From Opitutia bacterium (GTDB taxonomy: Bacteria; Verrucomicrobiota; Verrucomicrobiia; Opitutales; Opitutaceae): 64,000 nt of DNA. Under the pieces are notes generated by a model, which saw only the letters and a list, made by a program, of their open reading frames with translations, had not been told where the DNA came from and did not search any database. Below, in pieces: positions 42,400 through 51,366 of the stretch. Where the stretch lies: positions 1 through 64,000 of the forward strand of contig CANJCM010000002.1 of the NCBI GenBank assembly GCA_947472765.1. The letters are read 5' to 3'. Position numbers and translations under genes: made by a program. The first letter of the stretch is position 1. Every line of letters starts with the position of its first letter.

Positions 42400-43845
42400 A
42401 TGTTCTGCACCCACATGAATGTCGGCCTGAGCCGGCGGGATTTCCTCGGCAAATTCGCGCTCGGCCTCGGCGGCATCGCGCTGTCGGAGCTGCTGTCCCC
42501 TCCGCTCGCCGCCGCTCCCGCCAGCAACGCGTTCGCCGGCGCGCTGGCGGCGACGCATCATGCACCGCGGGCGAAGCGCATCATCTATCTGTTCATGGCG
42601 GGCGGTCCTTCGCAGCTCGATCTCTTCGACTACAAACCGGTGCTCGAAAAACGCCACGGCGAAGACCTGCCGGCCAGTGTGCGGATGGGCCAGCGGCTCA
42701 CCGGCATGTCGGCCAACCAGGCGAGGCTGCCGCTGGCGCGCTCGATTTTTCCGTTCGCCCGGCACGGCCGGAGCGGCGCGTGGATGAGCGACCTGCTGCC
42801 GTGGACCTCCCGGATCGTCGATGACCTCTGCTTCGTGCGCTCGATGCACACACCGCACATCAATCACGATCCAGCGATCACGTTTTTCCAAACGGGGCAC
42901 CAGCTCCCGGGAAGGCCGAGCATGGGCTCCTGGCTGAGCTACGGACTCGGCAGTGTGAACCAAAACCTGCCGGCCTTCATCGTGCTGGTTTCGAAGGACC
43001 GGATCGACCAGCCGCTCTACGCCCGGCTCTGGGGCAACGCCTTTCTGCCCAGCATCCATCAGGGCGTGCAGTTTCGGGCCGGCAGCGAACCGGTGATGTA
43101 CCTGCGCAATCCCGCCGGAGTCTCCGCCGCCGGCCGCCGCCAGATGCTCGACCGGCTCGCGGAGCTGCACGCGCAGCAGTTCGAGTCGCTCGGCGATCCG
43201 GAGATCGCGGCGCGCGTCGCCCAGTACGAGATGGCGTTCCGGATGCAGACGAGCGTGCCGGAGGTCGCGGACCTCTCATCGGAGCCGGCTTCCACCTTCG
43301 AACTCTACGGCGAGGAGGCGCGGCAACCGGGCACGTTTGCGGCGAACTGCCTGCTCGCGCGCCGGATGGCGGAACGCGATGTACGTTTCATCCAGCTCTA
43401 CCACCCCGGCTGGGATCAGCACGGCTCGCTGCCAAAGCAGATCCGCCGCCAGTGCGCCGACGTCGACCGGGCGGGCTACGCGCTGGTGACGGATCTCAAG
43501 CAGCGCGGACTGCTCGACGACACCCTCGTCGTCTGGGGCGGTGAATTCGGCCGCACCAACTACTCGCAGGGCAAGCTCACCGCCGACGATTACGGCCGCG
43601 ATCATCATCCCCGCTGCTTCACGCTCTGGATGACTGGCGGCGGCGTGAAGCGGGGCTTCAGCCACGGTGAAACGGACGAGTTCGGCTACAACATCGCCGC
43701 GAATCCCGTGAGCGTCCACGACCTGCAGGCCACGATCCTTCACCTGATGGGCGTCGACCACGAGCGGCTCACGTTCAAGTCGCTCGGACGCAACTTCCGG
43801 CTGACGGATGTCGAGGGCCAGCTGGTGCCCGACATCATCGCCTGA
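42400..43845 (+). CDS. DUF1501 domain-containing Tat-exported protein
   Basis: LSRRDFLGKFALGLGGIALSEL Tat signal; FMAGGPSQLDLFDYKP; VVWGGEFGRTNYSQG; 7 nt after the DUF1553 gene. Confidence 0.94.
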   Translation: MFCTHMNVGLSRRDFLGKFALGLGGIALSELLSPPLAAAPASNAFAGALAATHHAPRAKRIIYLFMAGGPSQLDLFDYKPVLEKRHGEDLPASVRMGQRLTGMSANQARLPLARSIFPFARHGRSGAWMSDLLPWTSRIVDDLCFVRSMHTPHINHDPAITFFQTGHQLPGRPSMGSWLSYGLGSVNQNLPAFIVLVSKDRIDQPLYARLWGNAFLPSIHQGVQFRAGSEPVMYLRNPAGVSAAGRRQMLDRLAELHAQQFESLGDPEIAARVAQYEMAFRMQTSVPEVADLSSEPASTFELYGEEARQPGTFAANCLLARRMAERDVRFIQLYHPGWDQHGSLPKQIRRQCADVDRAGYALVTDLKQRGLLDDTLVVWGGEFGRTNYSQGKLTADDYGRDHHPRCFTLWMTGGGVKRGFSHGETDEFGYNIAANPVSVHDLQATILHLMGVDHERLTFKSLGRNFRLTDVEGQLVPDIIA

Positions 43846-43900
43846 AGCCCGCGGCGTCGGGAAACACGCGCTGGGGACCCGGCGGCGACGGTCGGGCCCG

Positions 43901-45055
43901 CTATTCGGGGACTTCCAGGTTCGCCACGTCGATCAGCGCCTTGAGATAGCCGAAGGCGAACGTGAACGCCTGGAGTTTGCCGGGATCATCCGGGTGCGTC
44001 GGCGCGTGATCGGGCAGGATGCAGCCGGCATAGCCCGCATCCCGAAGAATGCGGATGATCTCGAGGAAGTTCATGTCGCCCTCGTCGTGGTAGACTTCCT
44101 GGAAGTTGTGCAGGCCACCCCGGACGTTTCGCATGTGGACGTTCGCGATTTTTCCCTTGTCCGCGAGGTACTGCACGATCGGCAGAATCTCGGTGCGCAT
44201 GTTCCGGAGGCCTTCGCCGCAGGTGCCGAGGCAGAGTTGGAAACTGTTGTAAGGACTGTCGACGATCGACTCGTAGCGCTTCAGCGAATCGAGGACGGTG
44301 TGCGGCGCCGCGTCCCAGTTGTCCACGCCCTGATAACCCATCGGCAGACCCGGCGGATCGTAAGGATGAACGGCCATCTTCACGTCGTGCTGCGCGCACA
44401 CCGGAATGACCTTCTGCAGAAAGTACGTGATGCGCTCCCAGTAGTCGTCGTAGGACACGACACCATTGGCCTCGACGGGGAGGCTCTTCCAGTCGGCCTC
44501 GAGCTTGAACGAATGATACGACGAACCACCGCGCCCGGGCGTGTGGCCGTTGCGGCGAATGGGAATCATCGTCCAGTGATGCGTGATTACCTTCACGCCC
44601 ACCTGCGCCGCCTTCTGGATGTTGCCAACGATCGCATCGAGCTTCCGATCCCGATCGGCGCCGGGCTTGAGGTAGATGTAACGCGAATCCATCCGGATTC
44701 CCTCCCAGAAAAGTCCGCCTTGATCGCAGGAGTCCCGCCAGCGCTTCATCTCGTCGAGATTCCACTCATCGCGCCCGGCGCGGTTGCCGGCCTCGGCGCC
44801 ACCGAAGTTGGCGTGAAACGTTTTCACGCCGTGCCGGAGGTGAAACTCGATGTTCTGCTTCGACGCCCAATGCGGCCCGAGCACGCAGTGATAGTCGCCG
44901 CCGACATGGTGCTTCAGGTTCTTGCGCGGCCGCCGCGTGCCGAGCGCCTGCGCCGCGGCCACCGGCCCGGCCAGACTCGCACCGAGGACACTGCCAGCCA
45001 CGACGCGCGCGAAGTCGCGCCGCGGCATGATCGAAGAGGAGGGGTTGGGATTCAT
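43901..45055 (-). CDS. UxuA-like (mannonate dehydratase) TIM-barrel enzyme with Tat signal
   Basis: Tat motif PRRDFARVVAGSVLGASLAGPVAAAQA; KMAVHPYDPPGLPMGYQGVDNW; LCLGTCGEG; IANVHMRNVRG. Confidence 0.78.
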   Translation of the reverse strand: MNPNPSSSIMPRRDFARVVAGSVLGASLAGPVAAAQALGTRRPRKNLKHHVGGDYHCVLGPHWASKQNIEFHLRHGVKTFHANFGGAEAGNRAGRDEWNLDEMKRWRDSCDQGGLFWEGIRMDSRYIYLKPGADRDRKLDAIVGNIQKAAQVGVKVITHHWTMIPIRRNGHTPGRGGSSYHSFKLEADWKSLPVEANGVVSYDDYWERITYFLQKVIPVCAQHDVKMAVHPYDPPGLPMGYQGVDNWDAAPHTVLDSLKRYESIVDSPYNSFQLCLGTCGEGLRNMRTEILPIVQYLADKGKIANVHMRNVRGGLHNFQEVYHDEGDMNFLEIIRILRDAGYAGCILPDHAPTHPDDPGKLQAFTFAFGYLKALIDVANLEVPE

Positions 45056-45220
45056 GGGGTAGAAATGCGGCGCAGCGGCCACGGGGGCATTTCGAAACTC
45101 CAGTGGGCGATGGCAACCGCGCAGTTTGCTCCGCCGGCCAGGCCGCGGTGCCATATCACCACTGAGGTTGTTAACCACTTATCTTCACTAATGCCTGGAT
45201 TCCGAAGTTAGACGGATTGT

Positions 45221-45303
45221 CGTGGCCCTGTCCGTGAGGACAGGGACTTCTTGATCGCTTCGCCCAAAGCCGTCCCGCTGCTCACGCAGCGGGCTACGAG
45301 GCC
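45221..45303. repeat. palindromic intergenic repeat, family C copy 2
   Basis: CCCTGTCC-GTGA-GGACAGGG (45226-45245) and CCCGCTGC-TCAC-GCAGCGGG (45274-45293). Confidence 0.78.
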
Positions 45304-45420
45304 GGCTCCGACATCGGGGATTAGTGACCATTAGTGTTCATTAGTGGTTACCGTCCGGGCGCTCCCGGCGCTGCGGTTAGTTCTTCACCGGACGTCGCCC
45401 CGCGGATTTAGTGGTCCGGA

Positions 45421-46143
45421 TTGAATCTCATTTTATTCGCATTGCCCGAGACGCAGATTCCCCTTCCCCGTTCCGATCCCCGGGCGCGACACCTCACCGA
45501 GGTCCTCCATTGCGAACCGGGCAGCACCTTCGACGCGGGACTGATCGGCGGAACGCATGGCAAGGGGACGTTGCGGTCCATGGACGCAGCCAGCCTCACG
45601 CTGACTTTCACTTGGAACCCGGCCCCCATCCCCGCCCCGGAGCCCTTGACGCTCATCGTCGGCCTGCCGCGCCCGCAGACGGCCCGTGATCTCCTGCGGG
45701 AAATGTCGTCGCTCGGCGTGGCGGCGCTGCACTTTGTCGCCACCGAAAAGACCGAACCGAGTTACGCCTCGAGCAAGCTCTGGTCCACCGGCGAGTGGCA
45801 GCGCCACCTGATCACGGGCGCCGAACAGGCGTTCACGACCCTGCTGCCGGAGGTCACGTGGGGCCGTGCGCTCGCGGAAGTCATCTCCGCGCTGCCTGCG
45901 GCCGATTCACGCGTCGCCCTCGACAATTACGAGGCGGCAAATCCGCTCTCCGCTTTTCCGGCGCTGGCCCAGCCCGGCCTCACGGTCGCGCTTGGCCCCG
46001 AACGCGGCTGGTCGGCGACGGATCGCACGCAGTTGCGAGCGGCGGGATTCACCCTCGCGCATCTCGGGACCCGCGTGCTCCGCGTCGAGACGGCCGCGAT
46101 CGCCGCCGTCGCCGTGGTGTGGGCGGCCCGACGCCGGATGTAA
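45421..46143 (+). CDS. rsmE: 16S rRNA m3U1498 methyltransferase
   Basis: RARHLTEVLHCEPGSTFDAGL, LGPERGWSATDRTQLRAAGFTLAHLGTRVLRVETAAIAAVAVV. Confidence 0.93.
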   Translation: MNLILFALPETQIPLPRSDPRARHLTEVLHCEPGSTFDAGLIGGTHGKGTLRSMDAASLTLTFTWNPAPIPAPEPLTLIVGLPRPQTARDLLREMSSLGVAALHFVATEKTEPSYASSKLWSTGEWQRHLITGAEQAFTTLLPEVTWGRALAEVISALPAADSRVALDNYEAANPLSAFPALAQPGLTVALGPERGWSATDRTQLRAAGFTLAHLGTRVLRVETAAIAAVAVVWAARRRM

Positions 46144-46184
46144 GGGCGATCCCGCGGACCTCAGCCAGAACGACGCAATTGAGT

Positions 46185-46256
46185 GTAGGGCCGGCGCTCG
46201 CCGCCGGGCCGCTTCGCGAACGAAGCGCGTGGCCTGCCGACGAGCGGCAGCCCTAC
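46185..46256. repeat. ~72-bp imperfect palindrome, family D
   Basis: GTAGGGCCGGCGCTCGCCGCCGGGCCGCTTCG...CGAAGCGCGTGGCCTGCCGACGAGCGGCAGCCCTAC. Confidence 0.75.
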
Positions 46257-46313
46257 CCCTGAGGGTGTTCGTCCTCGCCGTCGTAAAACGACGTTTCACT
46301 GAATGGTTCCGGC

Positions 46314-46883
46314 TCAGACGGGGCCCGCGCGGCGGAAGAAACAGACCGTCGGGTCGCGGCGGCCCTTGCCGATTCGCTTCACGAGCGTCCAGCCCGGCGG
46401 CGCCAGCTCGATTTCTCCGGGCATCTCAAAAACCACGATCGTCTCCGCGCCGGCGGGAATGGCCTCGGCGAGTTTGTTGAAAATCAAGGGCGCCGCCTCG
46501 GGAATCATGTCGTACGGCGGATCGACGAACACGAGAGCCGGCAGGTCTCCCACCAGCGGCACGATGCGCGCATCGGACTGCAGCACGAAAAGATCGCCGG
46601 GGTCGCGGCCGAGGCTCTTGCACACGGCGACGATATTGTTGCGGACACAGTTTGCCGCCTTGGGGTTCTTCTCGACGAACACCCCGCCCGCCGAACCGCG
46701 GCTGACCGCTTCCAGGCCGTAAGCCCCGCTGCCGGCAAACAGGTCAAGGAAGCGCGCGCCGATCACCCGGGCCCCGAGACTGGAAAACACGGCCTGACGC
46801 ATTCCGTCCGTGGCCGGCCGGACGACATCCCCCCGGGGTGTCGCCAGGGTGATGCCCCGGGCCCCGCCGCCACTTATGCGCAC
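46314..46883 (-). CDS. rsmD: 16S rRNA m2G966 methyltransferase
   Basis: MRISGGGARGITL, RPATDGMRQAVFSSLG, FLDLFAGSGAYGLEAVSRG, FVDPPYD. Confidence 0.94.
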   Translation of the reverse strand: MRISGGGARGITLATPRGDVVRPATDGMRQAVFSSLGARVIGARFLDLFAGSGAYGLEAVSRGSAGGVFVEKNPKAANCVRNNIVAVCKSLGRDPGDLFVLQSDARIVPLVGDLPALVFVDPPYDMIPEAAPLIFNKLAEAIPAGAETIVVFEMPGEIELAPPGWTLVKRIGKGRRDPTVCFFRRAGPV

Positions 46884-47180
46884 GGTGCCTCCCGGACGAA
46901 AAGCGCCGCGTTCACGGGTTCACCCAAGGCAGGGAGAAGGCGAACCAAGGCTGGGTTTGAAAGCCGCACGAGATGCCATCTGACGGGCGCGGCACCAGAC
47001 TTCAACCGCGATTCCACCCGCGCGACTTCGGACGGAACTCTCACCCCCGCGGCGTTTCCACACGTCTCCGCCGTTCGTCGCACCGGTCTTGAGATTGCGG
47101 ACATCCCACCTTACTCTCGCCCTATGTGTCCTTTATCAGCGTCCGTTCAGGGAGCCTGAGTAGGCTCCACGTCAGTTGAT

Positions 47181-48701
47181 TTGATGAAGGCACCTCGTTT
47201 CGCTGCTTTGACGCTCGCACTCCTGCTCAACGGAGTGGCTGCGCCCGCACCGGCGGCGGACTTCGGTTTGCACGAAGAGAACAACTGGCCGGCGGCCGTC
47301 CGACAGGTCACGTCCGAAGGGACCGTGCGATCCTGGAACGCGGCCGGCCCTTTCCTGTTTTACCAGCCGACCGAAGACGGGACGGCGAAAGGCTTCCGGC
47401 CGTTCTGGTTCCAGATGCACGATGCGCGCGGCGAGTTCCGGTCGGGTTACGCGCTTTATCCGCTGTTTAGTTACCGGGGCGACGAGACCACGTATCGCTG
47501 GAGTGTCTTTGAACTGATCCGCGTAATCGGTCGCCGGCCGGGAGCACCCGCGCCGACCAGCCAGTTCGAGCCCCGCGAGGAGTTCGAGTTCTGGCCGCTC
47601 TGGTTTTCCCGGACCGCCGGCGACCCGGCGGAGAGCTATCGCGGCCTTCTCCCCATTGCGGGCACGGTGCGAAACAAGCTCGGGATGGAGCGGTTTCACT
47701 GGGTGCTTTTCCCGCTGTATGCCGAGATCGAGAAACGCGGCGCGATCACGACGCACACGCCGTGGCCCTTCATTCGCGTCACGCGGGGCGCGGCGCACGG
47801 CGGTGGATTCTGGCCCTTCTACACGGCGGAGGAGCGTACCGGCGTTTCCCGATCCGTGCACTACCTGTGGCCGCTGGGCTTCGACATCACGCGCCAGCCG
47901 TCGCCCGACGATCCGCCGGGGACGCGGCCGCGGCGCGACGTTGGGTTCCTCCCGTTTTACGCCCGCAGCACCGGCCCGGGGTTCCTGAACCTCAGCATCG
48001 GCTGGCCGTTCTTTGGCTACACCGAGCAAGTTCAGCCCGTCCGCTATTTTGAGACGCGCTACTTCTGGCCGCTGTTCGTGCAGGGACGGGGCGACGAGCG
48101 CTTCGTCAACCGCTGGGGTCCATTCTACACGCACTCCGTGAAACGCGGCTACGACAAGCGCTGGTACGCGTGGCCGCTTGTGCGCCGGGCGCAGTGGGAG
48201 GAGCAGGGACTGCTCCGCACGAAGACCCAGTTGCTCTACTTCCTCTACGTCTCGCACCGCCAGCGCAGCCTCGCCCACCCGGAGTTGCCGGAGGGGAAGC
48301 TCACGCACTACTGGCCGCTGCTCAGCACGTGGGACAACGGGGCGGGCCGCCGGCAGTGGCAGTTCCTCAGCCCGTTCGACGTGCTGTTTCCCGGCAACGC
48401 CAAGGTCCACCACGCGTGGACGCCGCTCTTCACCCTGGCCCGGCACGATCAGACCGCCCCGGGAGAAACCCGAACCTCGCTGCTGTGGGACGCGATCACG
48501 TGGCGGCAACATGCCCGGCGCGACGAGCGCGAGTTTCATCTGGGTCCGCTGTTCAGCGTCGTCACGCAGGCCGGGCAGAGACGCGTCGCCTTCGGCAATG
48601 GACTTTTCGGCTTCCAGCGCGCGCCCCACGGAGGCTGGCGGACGTTCTGGTTAGATTTTCCTCAGAAAGCGGCTACCACTACCGCTCGTTCCGGCCCATG
48701 A
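47181..48701 (+). CDS. secreted WPL/WPF-repeat protein of unknown function, first gene of the mla-like operon
   Basis: signal peptide; repeated FWPLWF, PWPFIR, FWPFYT, LWPLGF, GWPFFG, FWPLFV, AWPLVR, YWPLLS; TGA stop overlaps the next ATG (ATGA). Confidence 0.88.
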   Translation: MMKAPRFAALTLALLLNGVAAPAPAADFGLHEENNWPAAVRQVTSEGTVRSWNAAGPFLFYQPTEDGTAKGFRPFWFQMHDARGEFRSGYALYPLFSYRGDETTYRWSVFELIRVIGRRPGAPAPTSQFEPREEFEFWPLWFSRTAGDPAESYRGLLPIAGTVRNKLGMERFHWVLFPLYAEIEKRGAITTHTPWPFIRVTRGAAHGGGFWPFYTAEERTGVSRSVHYLWPLGFDITRQPSPDDPPGTRPRRDVGFLPFYARSTGPGFLNLSIGWPFFGYTEQVQPVRYFETRYFWPLFVQGRGDERFVNRWGPFYTHSVKRGYDKRWYAWPLVRRAQWEEQGLLRTKTQLLYFLYVSHRQRSLAHPELPEGKLTHYWPLLSTWDNGAGRRQWQFLSPFDVLFPGNAKVHHAWTPLFTLARHDQTAPGETRTSLLWDAITWRQHARRDEREFHLGPLFSVVTQAGQRRVAFGNGLFGFQRAPHGGWRTFWLDFPQKAATTTARSGP

Positions 48702-49450
48702 AACCATTTGTACGCGTCTTGGAAGGGGTGGGCAGCACCGTGCAACTCATGGTGCGGGCCGCCTATTTCCTGCCCACGCTGCCGCGGCAGTTCGGCCGGT
48801 TCATCGACCAATGCTACCTGATCGGCTACACGACGCTGCCGATCGTCGCGATCCTCAGCTTCTTCATCGGCAGCGTGCTCGCCCTCCAGGCGGGCTATGC
48901 GGCGCAGAATCTCGGACCGAAGCAGTTCATCGGCCTTCTCGTGGGACTCTCCATGGCGCGTGAACTCGCCCCGGTGATGGTCGCAGTCCTGCTGGCCGGC
49001 CGCGTCGGTTCCGCGATCGCCGCCGAGCTCGCCTCGATGAAGGTTTATCAGGAAATCGACGCGCTGGAGACGATGAACATCCCGCCGGTGCGCATGCTCG
49101 TCATGCCCCGACTCGTCGCCGTGGTCGTGATGATGCCCGTCCTGACGATCATCGCCGATCTGGTGGGCTGGTTCGGCGGTGCGATTGTCGCCAAGTACAC
49201 CGACTTCATCGCGATCGAGCCGGCGTCCTACTTTGCGACGATGCGGCAGTACATGGATTTTGGCGATGTCATGAACGGCCTGGTCAAGGCGGAGGCCTTC
49301 GGCTTCGTGGTCGTGCTCGTTTGCTGTAACATCGGACTCAACACCCGCGGCGGCCCGCGCGAGATCGGCGCCGCCGTGACGCGCGCAGTCGTCACGTCCC
49401 TCATCATCATCCTCGTGCTCGACTACTTCGTCACCAAGGCGCTCTCCTGA
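48698..49450 (+). CDS. mlaE: MlaE-family ABC transporter permease
   Basis: GYAAQNLGPKQFIGLLVGLSMARELAPVMVAVLLAGRVGSAIAAELASMKVYQEIDALETM. Confidence 0.95.
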   Translation: MKPFVRVLEGVGSTVQLMVRAAYFLPTLPRQFGRFIDQCYLIGYTTLPIVAILSFFIGSVLALQAGYAAQNLGPKQFIGLLVGLSMARELAPVMVAVLLAGRVGSAIAAELASMKVYQEIDALETMNIPPVRMLVMPRLVAVVVMMPVLTIIADLVGWFGGAIVAKYTDFIAIEPASYFATMRQYMDFGDVMNGLVKAEAFGFVVVLVCCNIGLNTRGGPREIGAAVTRAVVTSLIIILVLDYFVTKALS

Positions 49451-49452
49451 TC

Positions 49453-50259
49453 ATGTCCGAGAGCACCCACACCACCAATCCGTTCAGCGCGGTCCAAACG
49501 CCCGCCGTGGGCGTCAAGATCCAGCATCTCTCGAAGAGCTTCGGTACCGTTGAGGTGCTCAAGGATGTCTCATTCGAGGTCCAGCCCGGGGAGATCTTTG
49601 TGCTCATGGGCCCGAGCGGCTCGGGCAAGAGCGTCCTTCTGAAGCACATTGTCGGACTCGAGTTGCCCACGTCCGGTCAGGTGCTCGTCGACGGCAAGGA
49701 CGCCGCCGCCGAGGAAACCCGCGAACAGGTGCGCATGGCCCTCGTGTTCCAGGCGGGCGCGCTCTTCAACTCGCTCTCCGTCTACGACAATCTCGCGCTC
49801 TACCCGCGCGAGCATCGGGTGGGTAAGGAGAGCGAAATCCGCGAGAAGGTCATGCGGGCGCTCCAGATCCTGTCGCTCGACAACGCCGCGGCCAAGTTCC
49901 CCTCGGAACTGTCCGGTGGCATGCGCAAGCGCGTCGCCATCGCCCGCGCGCTCGTGATGGAGCCGCAGTTGATGCTCTACGACGAGCCGACGAGCGAACT
50001 CGACCCGGTCATGTCCGCGACCATCGCCGAGATTATTGCCACGCTGAAAGAGGAGTACCACGTGACCAGCATCGTGGTGTCGCACGATCGCGACCTGACC
50101 CTCGCGATTGGCGAGCGCGTGGGGATCCTGATGGGCGGCAAGCTGCTCTTCCTCGGCAATGGCGCCGAGCTCCGCGCGCCCAAGGATCCGAAGATTGCGG
50201 ATTTCCTGAGTCCGAAGATCGATGTGAAGAATCCCCGTTTTCGCCAATTGGAGACCTGA
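49453..50259 (+). CDS. mlaF: MlaF-family ABC transporter ATPase
   Basis: Walker A GPSGSGKS, signature LSGGMRKRVAIARAL, Walker B LMLYDEPTSELD. Confidence 0.95.
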   Translation: MSESTHTTNPFSAVQTPAVGVKIQHLSKSFGTVEVLKDVSFEVQPGEIFVLMGPSGSGKSVLLKHIVGLELPTSGQVLVDGKDAAAEETREQVRMALVFQAGALFNSLSVYDNLALYPREHRVGKESEIREKVMRALQILSLDNAAAKFPSELSGGMRKRVAIARALVMEPQLMLYDEPTSELDPVMSATIAEIIATLKEEYHVTSIVVSHDRDLTLAIGERVGILMGGKLLFLGNGAELRAPKDPKIADFLSPKIDVKNPRFRQLET

Positions 50260-50262
50260 ACC

Positions 50263-51255
50263 ATGAACAATGCCCAACAAACCGCCCGGGTCGGACTTTT
50301 CTTCCTCCTCGGCATCGCCCTCATCTGGGTGACCTTCGAAACCCTCAGCGGCGGAAAAGTCTTTCAGGACAAAGGCTATCAACTCATCGCCGGCTTCGAG
50401 AGCCTCAAGGAGCTCAAGGAGGGTGACGAAGTCCGGATGGCCGGCGTCAAAATCGGCGAGGTTCTCCACACCCGGCTGGCCGGCCGTCACGCCGAGGCCG
50501 TGCTGCGGATCGGCTCGCAATTCAGGGTCAAGAACGACGCGACCGCGACGATCGTGATGGCCGGACTCATCGGCACGAACTACATCGGCATCGATCTTGG
50601 ATCGCGGGATGCGCCGGATTTGGTGGCCGGCGCGGAAATCCGCACGAAGAACACGCCCGACATCAATTCTGTCATGTCCGAGATCGGCCAGCTCAGCCAG
50701 AAGCTCGAGGGCGCGCTCGGTAATCTCGGCACCGCCCTCGGCGACGATCCGAACAAGCCGGGTATCATCCAGAAGATCGACACCCTCCTGACCGAGAACC
50801 GGGAAAAAATCGGCGGCACCCTCGCGAACATCCAACAGATCACGGACAAGGTGAACAAAGGCGAAGGCACCCTCGGCCGACTGGTCAGCGACCCGAAACT
50901 GCACGACGAGCTCGTTTCCACGATCGAAGAGATCAAGCGCAGCGCCACCGAGGCGAAGACGATGATCGCGAGTGCCCAGGCCATCGTGGATCAGGTGAAA
51001 ACCGGCCAGGGCCCGGTCGGCACGCTCATCTACGACCAGAAGGCCGGCGACGACCTCAAGACCACCATCGCGAACCTTCGCTCGGTGTCCGACAAAATCG
51101 CCCGCGGTGAAGGCACGCTCGGCAAGCTGCTCAACGACGACACGATGCTGCGCGATACGCAGGCCATCATCAAGAAGGTGGATCGCACCCTCGACGGCTT
51201 GGACGATACCGGCCCGATCAGCGCCGTCGGCGCCGTGGCGAACGGCTTGTTCTAG
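50263..51255 (+). CDS. mlaD: MlaD-family MCE domain protein
   Basis: N-terminal TM, MCE domain (LKEGDEVRMAGVKIGEV...IGTNYIGIDLGS), C-terminal helices with KGEGTLGRLVSDPKLHDEL repeats. Confidence 0.94.
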   Translation: MNNAQQTARVGLFFLLGIALIWVTFETLSGGKVFQDKGYQLIAGFESLKELKEGDEVRMAGVKIGEVLHTRLAGRHAEAVLRIGSQFRVKNDATATIVMAGLIGTNYIGIDLGSRDAPDLVAGAEIRTKNTPDINSVMSEIGQLSQKLEGALGNLGTALGDDPNKPGIIQKIDTLLTENREKIGGTLANIQQITDKVNKGEGTLGRLVSDPKLHDELVSTIEEIKRSATEAKTMIASAQAIVDQVKTGQGPVGTLIYDQKAGDDLKTTIANLRSVSDKIARGEGTLGKLLNDDTMLRDTQAIIKKVDRTLDGLDDTGPISAVGAVANGLF

Positions 51256-51366
51256 GTTTCCGCCTCTGGCGGAAACCGAGGCGGCGCCAAGCGCCGCGAG
51301 GGGACAATCGGAGACCGGCTGCTTCGCAGCCGGTCTCAAACCAAGGTTTCCGAGGAGCGGAAACCT
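51255..51366. repeat. array of four intergenic hairpins between convergent mlaD and argG
   Basis: GGTTTCCGCC-TCT-GGCGGAAACC; CGGCGC-CAA-GCGCCG; GAGACCGGCTGC-TTC-GCAGCCGGTCTC; AGGTTTCCG-AGGAG-CGGAAACCT. Confidence 0.9.

Noticed and set aside
46874-47104. 76-aa minus ORF upstream of rsmD
   Set aside because: No homology-like features; likely non-coding upstream region.
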